From the NCBI RefSeq assembly GCF_003481705.1, contig NZ_QULN01000015.1:3560-29698 (forward strand): DNA of 26,139 nt, read 5' to 3'. Source of the DNA: Butyricicoccus sp. OM04-18BH. GTDB taxonomy: Bacteria > Bacillota > Clostridia > Oscillospirales > Butyricicoccaceae. The notes beneath the pieces are model-generated. The model had not been told where the DNA came from. It made no database searches and was given only the letters and a program-made list of their open reading frames with translations. Every line of letters begins with the position of its first letter. Positions within the stretch are counted from its first letter, which is position 1. A program made the translations under genes and the position numbers. Of the stretch, positions 1-7,898 are shown piece after piece.

Positions 1-150
1 ACCGGTGTAGCCGCGCTCCAACTCACTCTTTACTGTGTGAGCATTAACACCGATGTCCGCTGCGATGTTCGCTACCTTATATCCGGAAATCCACATCTCG
101 TAAATACGCTGACGCATTGCATCGGTAATTGCTCTTTTTACTTCGGACAT
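1..150 (-). CDS. Small helix-turn-helix protein, N-terminal part (runs off the window)
   Basis: A minus-strand gene begins with ATG at 150 and runs off the left edge, leaving 50 residues. A GGAGG ribosome binding site lies just upstream. The visible sequence starts MSEVKRAITDAM and includes a segment (GYKVANIAADIGVNAHTVKS) that reads as a helix-turn-helix, of the type seen at the N-terminus of transposases, resolvases and small regulators. The gene is divergent from guaA. Whether it is a regulator or an insertion-sequence piece cannot be decided without the missing C-terminus. It is too short for a family name, so the call rests on start, RBS and HTH pattern. Confidence 0.55.
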   Translation of the reverse strand, partial: MSEVKRAITDAMRQRIYEMWISGYKVANIAADIGVNAHTVKSELERGYTG

Positions 151-180
151 TTTTGCACCTCCATTCGGATTTTTTGTAAT

Positions 181-220
181 AAAAAAACTTACCTCGAGGA
201 CTACTCCTTTGCGGTAAGTT
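181..220 (-). terminator. Hairpin plus U-run in the leader of the minus-strand HTH gene
   Basis: AACTTACC at 186-193 pairs with GGTAAGTT at 213-220. On the minus strand the stem is followed by a run of seven T. It lies between the guaA promoter region and the HTH start, so it either stops antisense transcription or acts as an attenuator in the HTH leader. The loop contains an AAAGGAG-like stretch on the minus strand. Which role applies is not visible. Confidence 0.5.
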
Positions 221-264
221 AATTATTGCATTTTAGGAAATCCGTCGAAATATTGAAAAAGCAC

Positions 265-293
265 TTGTCGAACGCCTGCGATTGTGGCATAAT
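265..293 (+). promoter_or_regulatory. Probable guaA promoter
   Basis: TTGTCG at 265-270 and CATAAT at 288-293 are separated by 17 bp, about 44 bp upstream of the guaA start. The leader is too short for a riboswitch and none is seen, unlike guanine deaminase downstream. Confidence 0.6.
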
Positions 294-336
294 TTTATTA
301 TATGTTTAAGAGTATCAATACGAAAGGAGATTGACG

Positions 337-1893
337 ATGGAAAATCATCAGCTCGTTCTTGTGCTGGATTTCGGCGGTCAGTATAATCAGCTGATTGCGC
401 GCCGCGTCCGCGAACATAATGTATTCTGTGAGGTAAAGCCGTACAAGACCTCGATCGAGGAGATCAAGGCCATGAACCCGATCGGCATTATCTTCACCGG
501 CGGCCCGAACAGCGTTTACGAGGAGACCTCCCCGAAGTGCGACCCGGCGCTGTTCGACCTCGGCATCCCGGTGCTCGGCATCTGCTACGGCTGCCAGCTC
601 ATGGCGCACACCCTCGGTGGTCAGGTCACCGCCGCACAGGAGGACACCGCGCGTGAATACGGCAAGACCCGCACCTTCTACAACACCGGCTGCAAGCTGT
701 TCAAGGGTCTGCCCGCCGAGGGCATTTCCTGGATGAGCCACGGCGACTACATGGCAAAGGTTCCGGAGGGCTTTGAACTCGTCGCGCACACCGATGCCTG
801 CCCGACCGCCGCTATCGCAAATGAGGCGCGCGGCTTCTACGGCGTTCAGTATCATCCCGAGGTAAACCACACCGAAAACGGCTCTCTGATGCTGAAGAAC
901 TTCCTCTATGAGATCTGCCACGCCAAGGGCGACTGGACCATGGAGGACTACAAGAACACCTCGATCAAGGCGATCCGCGAAAAGGTCGGTGACGGCAAGA
1001 TCCTGCTCGCGCTGTCCGGCGGCGTTGACTCCTCTGTTGCAGCCGCTCTGCTCGCGGAGGCAGTCGGCGATCAGCTGACCTGCGTGTTCGTAGACCACGG
1101 TTTGATGCGTAAGAACGAAGGCGACGAGGTCGAGGAGGCGTTCTCCAAGTGGAACCTCAACCTCATCCGCATGAACGAAGAGGACGAGTTCCTTGCCGCG
1201 CTCAAGGGTCTGACCGACCCCGAGGACAAGCGCAAGGCGATCGGCGCGCAGTTCATCCGCACCTTCGAGAAGATGGGCAAGGAGATCGGCGCGAAGGTCG
1301 GCAAGGTGGACTACCTCGCACAGGGCACCATCTATCCGGACGTCATCGAGTCCGGCAAGGATGACGCAGCCGTTATCAAGAGCCATCACAACGTCGGCGG
1401 TCTGCCGGATTTCGTCGACTTCAAGGAGATCATCGAGCCGCTGCGCATGCTGTTCAAGGACGAGGTCCGTCAGCTCGGCTTTGAGCTCGGTCTGCCGAAG
1501 TATCTCGTTATGCGCCAGCCGTTCCCGGGTCCCGGCCTCGGCATCCGCATCACCGGCGAGATCACCAAGGAGAAGTGCGACATTCTGCGCGAGGCGGACG
1601 CGATTTTCCGTGAGGAGATCGCAAATGCAGGTCTGGACACCCAGATCAACCAGTACTTCGCCGTTCTGACCAACACCCGCACGGTCGGCGTCATGGGCGA
1701 CAGCCGCACCTACGATTACGCCCTCGCGCTGCGCGGCGTCACCACGAGCGACTTTATGACCGCTGACTGGGCGCGCATCCCGTATGACGTCCTCGACAAG
1801 GCTTCCAGCCGTATCGTAAACGAGGTCGCCGGCGTAAACCGCATCGTGTACGATATCACCTCCAAGCCCCCCGCTACGATCGAGTGGGAATGA
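337..1893 (+). CDS. guaA: GMP synthase (glutamine-hydrolysing)
   Basis: Converts XMP to GMP with ATP and glutamine, the last step of GMP synthesis, in the cytoplasm. The 518-residue protein has the family's usual length and order. An N-terminal class I glutamine amidotransferase has the nucleophile Cys83 in GICYGCQ and the His174/Glu176 pair in YHPEV. An ATP pyrophosphatase domain follows with the PP-loop LSGGVDSS at about 227-234. The dimerization domain ends in [12 protein letters not shown] at 337 is chosen over the in-frame TTG at 331 because AAAGGAGA lies 6 bases upstream of it. The last codons and stop form the attachment core of the following mobile element, which leaves the protein intact. 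Confidence 0.98.
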   Translation: MENHQLVLVLDFGGQYNQLIARRVREHNVFCEVKPYKTSIEEIKAMNPIGIIFTGGPNSVYEETSPKCDPALFDLGIPVLGICYGCQLMAHTLGGQVTAAQEDTAREYGKTRTFYNTGCKLFKGLPAEGISWMSHGDYMAKVPEGFELVAHTDACPTAAIANEARGFYGVQYHPEVNHTENGSLMLKNFLYEICHAKGDWTMEDYKNTSIKAIREKVGDGKILLALSGGVDSSVAAALLAEAVGDQLTCVFVDHGLMRKNEGDEVEEAFSKWNLNLIRMNEEDEFLAALKGLTDPEDKRKAIGAQFIRTFEKMGKEIGAKVGKVDYLAQGTIYPDVIESGKDDAAVIKSHHNVGGLPDFVDFKEIIEPLRMLFKDEVRQLGFELGLPKYLVMRQPFPGPGLGIRITGEITKEKCDILREADAIFREEIANAGLDTQINQYFAVLTNTRTVGVMGDSRTYDYALALRGVTTSDFMTADWARIPYDVLDKASSRIVNEVAGVNRIVYDITSKPPATIEWE

Positions 1894-1894
1894 T
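1881..1894 (+). repeat. attL core, direct repeat copy 1
   Basis: CGAGTGGGAATGAT covers the final Glu-Trp-Glu codons and TGA stop of guaA. The identical 14 bp recurs at 11386. Because the core contains the stop codon, insertion does not alter GuaA. Exact crossover positions cannot be set from one sequence. Confidence 0.88.
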
Positions 1895-1952
1895 CCCAGA
1901 AAGGCTGAAAAACCTTGAAAATGCTGGACTTTTTCGTTACGGATTTGCCCCG

Positions 1953-1991
1953 TGACAACAAAATGACAACATTTTAAGATTATCCAAGAAT
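1953..1991 (+). repeat. Left-end arm repeats of the IME
   Basis: An 18-bp sequence at 1953-1970 (two TGACAAC units separated by AAAA) recurs in the same orientation at 11268-11285 near the right end. AGATTATCCAAGAAT at 1977-1991 recurs as its exact reverse complement at 11306-11320. The position inside each att core suggests integrase or excisionase arm-binding sites, by analogy with Tn916-type integrases. That role is inferred. Confidence 0.65.
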
Positions 1992-2035
1992 AAAGAGCTA
2001 TCTGATTTCTGTTAGAGAAGTCAGATAGCTCTTTT
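1992..2035 (+). terminator. Bidirectional terminator between guaA and the IME regulator
   Basis: A 14-bp perfect stem, AAAGAGCTATCTGA at 1992-2005 with its complement at 2021-2034, has T runs on both strands. It serves guaA on plus and the XRE gene on minus. A near-identical hairpin lies beyond attR at 11495-11536, so the element brings its own replacement terminator. Confidence 0.88.
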
Positions 2036-2049
2036 TGTTTTGTCTGAAT

Positions 2050-2580
2050 TTAATCGTTCTTCAGCCTGTCTTTGAAAGCCTCCACCAGCGCATCGCTGAG
2101 CTGCTGGGATGGGACTTTCACATAGCCGGACGCTTCGTCATATTTCGGATAGTTATAACGCCACTTGTCATAGTCCTCCCGGTTGATTTCGCCATTACGA
2201 TACTTTTCGGCTTGTTCCGCCCAAGCAACAAGCATTTCGGAAAGCTCGGCGGCATCCTTTCCCTTCCGAGGGTCAACACGCAGGGAAACGCCGTTTTCGC
2301 CGGTTTCCACCGTCAACCCATAGCGATCCTCCAAGGTAAACAGCGTGTGCATCAGGCCGAGATAGCTGTCAATGTCCGGCACGGACAGTGCCAGCGGTGA
2401 GACACCCAGCGCATCGGCAAGGCTCTCCGTCAGCTCCGCCTTGGGTGTTCTGCTGCCGGATTCATACTGCGCCATACGGATGTCGGCGGTCTTTTCCGGA
2501 AAGCCGACCACCTGCCCTAAGTATTTTTGCGTCATTCCCCGCAGATTGCGGAAGAACCGAATTCTCTCACCGATTGCCAT
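2050..2580 (-). CDS. XRE-family transcriptional regulator of the IME
   Basis: A 176-residue protein with an N-terminal helix-turn-helix of the XRE/Cro type (about residues 5-62: RIRFFRNLRGMTQKYLGQ, then MAQYESGSRTP and LADALGVS). A longer C-terminal region has no motif I recognise. AAAGGAG precedes the ATG at 2580. It is divergent from the excisionase-integrase genes and shares a short control region with them, so it is probably the repressor or switch of the element's excision and transfer genes. Proteins of this size and place are common in Clostridia ICEs and IMEs. The regulated targets are inferred from position. Confidence 0.85.
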   Translation of the reverse strand: MAIGERIRFFRNLRGMTQKYLGQVVGFPEKTADIRMAQYESGSRTPKAELTESLADALGVSPLALSVPDIDSYLGLMHTLFTLEDRYGLTVETGENGVSLRVDPRKGKDAAELSEMLVAWAEQAEKYRNGEINREDYDKWRYNYPKYDEASGYVKVPSQQLSDALVEAFKDRLKND

Positions 2581-2611
2581 AGCACAACACTCCTTTATGT
2601 ACTGTGCAATT

Positions 2612-2724
2612 AGTATAGCATATAGATTTAAGTTATGTCAAGATAGCAAAAGCAAAAAAGTTAAATATTTTCCCGAAAGCCTCTTGACAATAGCAAATTC
2701 GTTTAGTATAATGGCTATAGCAAA
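2612..2724. promoter_or_regulatory. Divergent promoters with three ATAGCAAA repeats
   Basis: On minus, TTGACA (2636-2641) and TATACT (2612-2617) with an 18-bp spacer serve the XRE gene. On plus, TTGACA (2684-2689) and TATAAT (2707-2712) with 17 bp serve the excisionase-integrase genes. ATAGCAAA occurs three times in the same orientation, at 2643-2650, 2690-2697 and 2717-2724. These lie just upstream of the minus -35, in the plus spacer, and just after the plus -10. They are good candidates for the regulator's operators. Confidence 0.6.
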
Positions 2725-2865
2725 TAGCGTTAAGTTATTTGTAGACAACAGAATATCCATCGTGCGTCACGGTAATGGCGTAACCGCTCGGGCAAATCGG
2801 AATGCGGCCAGAAAGTTCTCCGACACTAAACAAGAGAACTATAACCAAACGAAAGGGGTGATGAA
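2713..2865 (+). other. Leader of the excisionase-integrase transcript
   Basis: About 150 bases lie between the promoter and the first start codon. The only clear structure is a 7-bp hairpin, AGTTCTC (2814-2820) with GAGAACT (2834-2840), just before the ribosome binding site. No reading frame is supported. A post-transcriptional control role is possible but unproven. Confidence 0.35.
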
Positions 2866-3060
2866 ATGGAGAACACGAGCTTTATGAAAGTGGACGAAGT
2901 GGCACAGGAATTGGGCGTTTCCAAATCCTACGCCTACAAGATCGTGCAAAAGCTGAATGAGGAACTGAAAAACAAGGGCTTCCTCACGATTTCGGGACGA
3001 GTCAACAAGCAATATTTTATGGAACGCACCTGCTACGGTGCTATTCAGAAAGAGAGGTAA
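2866..3060 (+). CDS. Excisionase-like helix-turn-helix protein
   Basis: A 64-residue protein with an early helix-turn-helix (about 8-30: VDEVAQELGVSKSYAYKIVQ) and a basic C-terminus (RVNKQYFMER). This matches the small excisionase/MerR-like proteins encoded directly before Tn916-type integrases. AAAGGGG precedes the ATG at 2866. An overlapping ATG at 2861 is out of frame. It ends 2 bases before the integrase, so the two are co-expressed. Expected job: bind near the element ends and bias the integrase toward excision. The role rests on size, fold pattern and neighbour. Confidence 0.75.
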   Translation: MENTSFMKVDEVAQELGVSKSYAYKIVQKLNEELKNKGFLTISGRVNKQYFMERTCYGAIQKER

Positions 3061-3062
3061 AA

Positions 3063-4172
3063 ATGTCCGTTTATAAAGATACCAAAAACAACTCTTGGAA
3101 GGTCTACTACCGTTTTACGGATTGGCAGGGCAAAGTCCACCAGTCTACGAAGCGAGGCTTTCCAACCAAACGAGAAGCTCTTGCTTGGGAGCGGGAACAA
3201 CTCCACAAGGTGGAAGCCGATCTGGATATGACCTTTGAGAGCTTTATCGACACCTACACAGCCGATATGAAGAACCGGCTGAAAGAGAACACTTGGCACA
3301 CCAAAGAGCACATCATTCGCACCAAACTGCTCCCGTACTTCGCCAAGCGAAAAATGAATACGATCCAGCCCAAAGACATTATCGCTTGGCAAAATGAGAT
3401 GATTAAATGTCGGGATAAGAGCGGCGAGGCGTATTCGCCGGTGTATCTCAAGACGCTGCACAATCAGCTCAGTGCTATTTTCAATCATGCCGTGAAGTTT
3501 TATGGGTTGAAAGACAATCCAGCCGCCAAGGTCGGCAATATGGGGAAAGCCAAGGCAAGAGAGATGCTTTTCTGGACGCAGGAGGAATACAAGAAATTCT
3601 CCGAAGAAATGATGGATAAGCCGGTTTCCTTCTATGCTTTTGAAATGCTGTACTGGTGTGGCATCCGTGAGGGTGAACTGCTGGCGCTGACCCCGGCGGA
3701 TTTCGATTTTGACCGGGAGACGGTCACGATCAGCAAATCCTATCAGCGTATCGGTGGCCGGGACATCATCACTGACCCGAAAACGCCGAAAAGTAACCGG
3801 ACGATCAAAATGCCGGAGTTCCTCTGTGAAGAAATGCAGGACTATATGAAACAGCTCTACCGAATCGGCAAAAATGACCGGCTGTTTGAAGTCACGAAAA
3901 GCTATCTTCATCACGAAATGGACAGAGGCGCCAATGCCGCAGGGGTAAAGCGCATCCGAATCCACGATTTGAGACACAGCCATATTTCGCTTCTGATTGA
4001 AATGGGATATTCGGCGGTAGCGATTGCTGACCGGGTAGGACACGAAAGCATCAATATCACCTACAACTACGCCCACCTGTTCCCATCCACGCAAAGCGAT
4101 ATGGCGGACAAGCTCAATCAATTCAGAAAGGACGGTGTAAACGATGTCATTGAAGAACAGGGACGAGCATAA
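3063..4172 (+). CDS. int: Tyrosine integrase of the IME (Tn916-type architecture)
   Basis: The site-specific recombinase that inserts and excises the element at guaA. It has 369 residues. The N-terminal arm-binding domain (about 1-50, with SWKVYYRFTDWQGK and TKREA) is of the Tn916/lambda type. A SAM-like core-binding domain (about 57-155) follows, then the catalytic domain. Visible catalytic residues are Arg202 in CGIREGELLAL, a Lys in PKTPKSNRTIK (about 240-249), His301/Arg304 in HDLRHSH, His327 in RVGH and nucleophile Tyr336 in TYNYAHLFPS. All are present, so it should be active. The 3' end overlaps the mobC-like gene by 29 bases in another frame. Confidence 0.95.
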   Translation: MSVYKDTKNNSWKVYYRFTDWQGKVHQSTKRGFPTKREALAWEREQLHKVEADLDMTFESFIDTYTADMKNRLKENTWHTKEHIIRTKLLPYFAKRKMNTIQPKDIIAWQNEMIKCRDKSGEAYSPVYLKTLHNQLSAIFNHAVKFYGLKDNPAAKVGNMGKAKAREMLFWTQEEYKKFSEEMMDKPVSFYAFEMLYWCGIREGELLALTPADFDFDRETVTISKSYQRIGGRDIITDPKTPKSNRTIKMPEFLCEEMQDYMKQLYRIGKNDRLFEVTKSYLHHEMDRGANAAGVKRIRIHDLRHSHISLLIEMGYSAVAIADRVGHESINITYNYAHLFPSTQSDMADKLNQFRKDGVNDVIEEQGRA

Positions 4173-4470
4173 TCGCTGGCGCAATAAGACGGTTGCCTTC
4201 CGGGTATCGCCGGAGGAAGATGCCCAAATCGAACGCTATGTGCAGCTCTCCGGGCTGACCAAGCAGGACTATATCACCCGGCGGCTCACTCACAAGGATG
4301 TGGTGGTGCAGGGCAATCCCAGAGTGTTTAAGGCACTGCGGAATCAGCTTGCGGAAGTGCTTTTGGAATTGCAGCGCATTGAGACTGGCGATATAGCCAA
4401 TGATGAGCTGCTTGACTTGATTGAAATGATCGCCGACATTCTCGGCGGAATGAAGGAGGAATCTGAATGA
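4144..4470 (+). CDS. MobC-like relaxosome accessory protein
   Basis: A 108-residue protein with an N-terminal ribbon-helix-helix-like region (RNKTVAFRVSPEEDAQIERYV, then SGLTKQDYITRRLT) and a helical C-terminus, as in MobC/relaxosome accessory proteins. These bind near oriT and help the relaxase open it. The start lies inside the end of int, and the stop overlaps the next start by four bases (ATGA), so translation is probably coupled. Placement in a MobV element supports the role. A general RHH regulator remains possible. Confidence 0.75.
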   Translation: MSLKNRDEHNRWRNKTVAFRVSPEEDAQIERYVQLSGLTKQDYITRRLTHKDVVVQGNPRVFKALRNQLAEVLLELQRIETGDIANDELLDLIEMIADILGGMKEESE

Positions 4471-5663
4471 ACAAAGAAAAAGAAATGACCGCCCCTATTG
4501 TATCTGTTGGCGCAGATACGGAGCAGTCATCCCAAAACCTTACTAACAATAGTTTAACCGATTTTGATTCGGATTTCAAGGGGTCTGACGATGATTTCTA
4601 CCGGGAAATGCAAAGAAGGATGGCTCCGGACTATCTGGAAACGGTGTCTATGTCCACCCTCTATGATACGGACTTTGAAGGGCAGGAACCGCTGATTGAC
4701 GGCCTGATATATCAGGGAGCCTATCTGCTGGCAGGCTCCCCGAAGGTGGGAAAGAGCTTCCTGATGGCCCAGCTTGCCTATCAGGTCAGCACCGGCCTGC
4801 CTCTGTGGGGCTATAAGGTGCGAAAAACGGGCGTTCTTTACTTTGCGCTGGAAGATAACTATGCCCGCTTGCAGCGGAGACTATTCCGGATGTTCGGCGC
4901 TGAGGCGGCTGAAAATCTGTATTTTGCCACCCACTGTAAAACAACCAGCAGCGGTCTGGAGGATCAGATTCGCAGCTTTATGCGGGAGCATCCCAACACC
5001 GGCCTGATCATCATCGACACCCTGAAACGGGTGCGTGAGGTTGGCGGAGCGGATTTCAGCTACAGTAGTGACTACGATATTGTGGCTCGGCTGAAAACTG
5101 TTGCCGACAGCTATAAGGTAACAATGGTAATCGTTCACCACACCCGCAAGTTGGAGGCAGATGACAAATTCGATATGATTGCTGGAACCAACGGTCTGCT
5201 GGGTGCAGCGGACGGCGGCTTTGTCCTCAGCAAGGAGAAACGCACCTCCAATGCAGCGGTGCTGGATGTTACCGGCAGAGATCAGGAGGATCAGCGGTTG
5301 CACCTGAACAAGAATCCCGAAACTCTGGTATGGGAGTTGGAGAGCGTTGAAACGGGGCTTTGGCAGGAGCCGCCGGACCCGTTTCTGGAAAGCATCGCAG
5401 CCTTTCTTTCTTCGGTGGGTGAACGCTGGGAGGGCACAGCATCCGAGCTGTGCTGCCTGCTACATCTGGACTGCAAGCCCAATGTGCTTTCTCTCCGGCT
5501 AAGTGTTGGCTCTGCACGGCTGCTGCGGGATCACGATATTCACTACAAGGCAAGCCGCAATCACGGTGGACGTAAAATCTCCCTGTGGAAGGAGATGGAA
5601 CTGGACAGCGTGTCAAAGGGTGACGACCGTGACGGTCTTTTGGTGGGCAGCGGCGAGGCCTAA
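4467..5663 (+). CDS. RepA-like AAA ATPase (DnaB-type hexameric helicase family)
   Basis: A 398-residue protein. After a polar N-terminus it has a RecA-type ATPase domain with Walker A GSPKVGKS (90-97), a Walker B strand ending LIIID (about 180-184), and the downstream HHTRK and GTNGLLGAADG motifs seen in RepA/RSF1010-type helicases (about 224-250). The last 100 residues look like a winged-helix region. It probably unwinds element DNA during transfer or a transient replicating stage. It overlaps the upstream gene by four bases. The 3' end and following bases hold the first of many short palindromes (GACCG/CGGTC), so the replication or transfer origin may begin here. Confidence 0.85.
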   Translation: MNKEKEMTAPIVSVGADTEQSSQNLTNNSLTDFDSDFKGSDDDFYREMQRRMAPDYLETVSMSTLYDTDFEGQEPLIDGLIYQGAYLLAGSPKVGKSFLMAQLAYQVSTGLPLWGYKVRKTGVLYFALEDNYARLQRRLFRMFGAEAAENLYFATHCKTTSSGLEDQIRSFMREHPNTGLIIIDTLKRVREVGGADFSYSSDYDIVARLKTVADSYKVTMVIVHHTRKLEADDKFDMIAGTNGLLGAADGGFVLSKEKRTSNAAVLDVTGRDQEDQRLHLNKNPETLVWELESVETGLWQEPPDPFLESIAAFLSSVGERWEGTASELCCLLHLDCKPNVLSLRLSVGSARLLRDHDIHYKASRNHGGRKISLWKEMELDSVSKGDDRDGLLVGSGEA

Positions 5664-5972
5664 AACATTGTCACCACCGTCACGGTTTGTCACGCTTTGA
5701 AGTTTCGGCAAGCCGTGCGGCTGCCCTTTTCAAAGGGCATTGAGCACTGGGGAGGCAACCGCAGTTGCCGGGGCAACGCCCCATAGCCCCCGAGGGGAGA
5801 TTCCCCCGATAGCGGGGGAAATGTCTGCGAAGCAGACAAAGGGGGCCTGGGTCCGGAGGACCGCAATAGCAGCTTTTGATGGCCGCAGGCTGTCAAAAGT
5901 GCTTTTGCGTTACTCTTGACAAGAGTAACAGAACCCCGGCTGCGGCCGGAATGTGAAAGGAAGTGAGATTTT
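5664..5972 (+). other. Hairpin-dense intergenic region, candidate oriT
   Basis: There is no gene in these 309 bases, but at least six perfect hairpins: 5723-5738 (GCCCTTT/AAAGGGC), 5754-5769 (GGCAAC/GTTGCC), 5801-5820 (TTCCCCCG/CGGGGGAA, 4-base loop), 5823-5837 (GTCTGC/GCAGAC), 5850-5862 (GGTCC/GGACC) and 5909-5929 (GTTACTCTT/AAGAGTAAC, 3-base loop). CTTTTGA at 5873 also pairs with TCAAAAG at 5893. The last strong hairpin lies 44 bases before the MobV relaxase gene, the usual place for a MobV oriT. The nick site is not identified. Confidence 0.65.
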
Positions 5973-7157
5973 ATGAAGAGAACGATCAGCGCCGAGGTCG
6001 GCAAAGGCTCTGTCAATCATAACAGCCGCAAATTTCGGGCGGAGAATGTGGATGGAAGCCGTACTCACCTGAACATCGACTATTGCAACGAGCGCATCCA
6101 GACGATATACCACCAGCTTTTTGATGAAGCTCTGAAACGCTACAATGAGAAACAGGCCCGTGCAGACAGGCGCATTCCAAACTACTATGAGAAAATTCGC
6201 TCCGGCAATCAGGAGAAGCCCTTCCACGAGATTATCCTGCAAATCGGAAATAAGGACGATATGAGCGCCACCGGCGAGTATGCAGAGCTGGCACGAACCG
6301 TACTGGACCAGTATTATCAGGGCTTTCAGGAGCGCAATCCCAACCTCCGGGTGTTTTCGGCGCATCTCCATATGGACGAAGCTACACCCCATATCCACAT
6401 TGACTTTGTGCCGTTCACCACCGGGAGTAAGCGAGGGCTTGATACCCGTGTATCGCTGAAACAGGCGCTGGCAGCGCAGGGCTTCAAGGGTGGCACACGA
6501 GGTGCAACGGAATGGGCACAGTGGGTACAATCCGAAAAGGAGCAGCTGGCTGCCGTGATGGAGCGGTATGACATCCAGTGGGAGCAGAAAGGGACGCACG
6601 ACAAGCACCTCTCCGTTCTGGATTACAAGAAGCAAGAGCGAGAAAAAGAGATTGCTGCGATGGGCAGCACGCTTGCCGAAAAGCAGAACGAGCTGGAAAC
6701 TGTACAGAATAGGATCGACAACTTCGATCAGGGTGTGCAGTCTATTGAAAAGTTGGAGCAGCGGATTGAGTCGGATGCAGAGTTTCAACTCCCCGATCCC
6801 CCCACTCTAATGACCGCCAAGACCTATAAACAGCGGTTTGTTGACCCACTCATTAAGAAATTGAAAGAGGTTATCCGAGAGGTGTTCTACCACTATTACA
6901 AGGCTCTGGACAGCTATCACCGGCTGAACACCACCAACGGGCGGCTCTACCGAGAGAATGAACATCTGACCGCAACCAACGACCGGCTCAAAGGAGAAAA
7001 TGATGCCCTACGCTCGGAACTGAAGGATTTCCGCTTTCTGCGGAAGGTTCTTGGAAATCAGCAGATCGATAATCTGATTGCGCAGGCAAAAGATATGGAG
7101 CAGCAACGAAAGCAAAATCAGCGCACAAGGCGCAGAAATACAAATTATGAAAGGTAG
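5973..7157 (+). CDS. MobV-family relaxase (Pre/Mob, TnpZ-like)
   Basis: Nicks oriT and pilots the single strand during conjugative mobilization. It has 394 residues. Motif I is NHNSRKF with His16, matching the catalytic histidine of pMV158 MobM in its HNxR motif. SRTHLNIDY (29-37) corresponds to the second conserved block. The metal-binding HUH-type motif is HMDEATPHIH (133-142). A long helical, charged C-terminus (about 200-390) is likely coiled coil. AAAGGAAG precedes the ATG. It lies directly after the hairpin-rich region and 9 bases before tnpV, the order expected from Tn4451-like modules. All key residues are intact. Confidence 0.93.
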   Translation: MKRTISAEVGKGSVNHNSRKFRAENVDGSRTHLNIDYCNERIQTIYHQLFDEALKRYNEKQARADRRIPNYYEKIRSGNQEKPFHEIILQIGNKDDMSATGEYAELARTVLDQYYQGFQERNPNLRVFSAHLHMDEATPHIHIDFVPFTTGSKRGLDTRVSLKQALAAQGFKGGTRGATEWAQWVQSEKEQLAAVMERYDIQWEQKGTHDKHLSVLDYKKQEREKEIAAMGSTLAEKQNELETVQNRIDNFDQGVQSIEKLEQRIESDAEFQLPDPPTLMTAKTYKQRFVDPLIKKLKEVIREVFYHYYKALDSYHRLNTTNGRLYRENEHLTATNDRLKGENDALRSELKDFRFLRKVLGNQQIDNLIAQAKDMEQQRKQNQRTRRRNTNYER

Positions 7158-7166
7158 GAACAGACA

Positions 7167-7544
7167 ATGGCAAAGACGATTTTTGAGGAAATGGGCGGTA
7201 CTTATACGCAGGTCGGGGATTATCTTCTCCCCGATCTGAAGCTGCCCGAAGAAGAACAGCAGCCCATCGGCGTGTGGGGACAGCGCCACCGGCGCTATCT
7301 GAAGGAGCATCGCCGGGCAAGCTATGCGACCCTGCTCACCAGCGGAAAATTGAACAGCTACCTTGCCGATATCGACCGTCAGGCGGAGGAAATGTTTCTT
7401 CGGCTGGTAAAGCAGATGGCCGAGGCGGAAGGTATCACGGAGACCCTGAAAGCTACCGATTCAATGGAGTGGGTCGGCAGGATGAATAACATCCGAAATA
7501 AGGCTATGGAGATTGTAAATAGCGAACTAATTTATAGGGTATAA
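7167..7544 (+). CDS. TnpV-family transposon protein
   Basis: A 125-residue protein opening with EEMGGTYTQVGDYLLPDL and continuing IGVWGQRHRRYLKEHR, the pattern of the TnpV family first named in Tn4451. No enzymatic motif is visible and the family's role is unknown. It follows the relaxase by 9 bases and ends just before a strong terminator, so it closes the mobilization operon. Its size fits the family. Confidence 0.85.
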   Translation: MAKTIFEEMGGTYTQVGDYLLPDLKLPEEEQQPIGVWGQRHRRYLKEHRRASYATLLTSGKLNSYLADIDRQAEEMFLRLVKQMAEAEGITETLKATDSMEWVGRMNNIRNKAMEIVNSELIYRV

Positions 7545-7550
7545 GTGCAA

Positions 7551-7590
7551 CGGCGGCAGGGATTGCTCCCTGCCGCCGGCTTTTGTTTTC
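7551..7590 (+). terminator. Terminator closing the mobilization operon
   Basis: A 12-bp GC-rich stem, CGGCGGCAGGGA (7551-7562) with its complement at 7567-7578 and a 4-base loop, is followed by TTTTGTTTT. It isolates the transfer genes from the AT-rich cargo operon that follows. Confidence 0.92.
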
Positions 7591-7620
7591 AACTAAGTTG
7601 TAGATTCTTTTTAATTCGCC

Positions 7621-7649
7621 TTGCCAACTCCCTCTATATGTGCTATAAT
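7621..7649 (+). promoter_or_regulatory. Promoter of the cargo (restriction-like) operon
   Basis: TTGCCA at 7621-7626 and a perfect TATAAT at 7644-7649 lie 17 bp apart, 28 bases before the start of the small XRE gene. The operon is thus independent of the transfer genes. I see no obvious palindromic C-box in the few bases around it. Confidence 0.8.
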
Positions 7650-7676
7650 TATGTTATAAAAGTGGAGGTAAATGCT

Positions 7677-7883
7677 ATGCCCTTTTCAAACGATGTGGAA
7701 TTGCTACGCAAGAAATTGTTCTTAAGCCAAGAAGATTTTGCGAAAGAAATCGGCGTTTCTTTCGCAACCGTTAATCGGTGGGAAAGTGGAAAAGTTTCCC
7801 CTAACTATAAGACGCTAAAAAAGTTGGCTGACTATTGTTCTGAACATAATATTGACTTTGATTCAGAACGGTATGTGCGATAA
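7677..7883 (+). CDS. Small XRE-family regulator, possible controller (C) protein
   Basis: A 68-residue, single-domain helix-turn-helix protein (LLRKKLFLSQEDFAKEIGVS, then FATVNRWESGKVSPNYKTL). ATG at 7677 is chosen because GGAGG sits 8 bases upstream and the promoter lies just before. An in-frame extension back to 7545 would run through the promoter and terminator. It is first in the operon, 15 bases before the methyltransferase. Controller proteins of restriction-modification systems have this size and place and delay nuclease expression after entry into a new host. Lack of a visible C-box keeps this tentative. Confidence 0.75.
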   Translation: MPFSNDVELLRKKLFLSQEDFAKEIGVSFATVNRWESGKVSPNYKTLKKLADYCSEHNIDFDSERYVR

Positions 7884-7898
7884 ATAAGGAGTATATCG

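Noticed and set aside
298..1389. Long minus frame opposite guaA
   Set aside because: It lies antisense to the glutaminase and PP-loop regions of guaA, with Val/Leu/Ala/Asp-rich translation and no motif.
3045..4184. Long minus frame opposite the IME integrase
   Set aside because: The plus strand carries all catalytic residues of a tyrosine recombinase. The minus translation has no recognisable domain.
5723..5929. CRISPR-like array
   Set aside because: The hairpins differ in sequence and spacing. There are no identical repeats with unique spacers and no cas genes in the window.
7545..7676. N-terminal extension of the small XRE protein
   Set aside because: It would be read through the tnpV terminator and the operon's own -35 and -10 boxes. 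The GGAGG-preceded ATG at 7677 is the real start.
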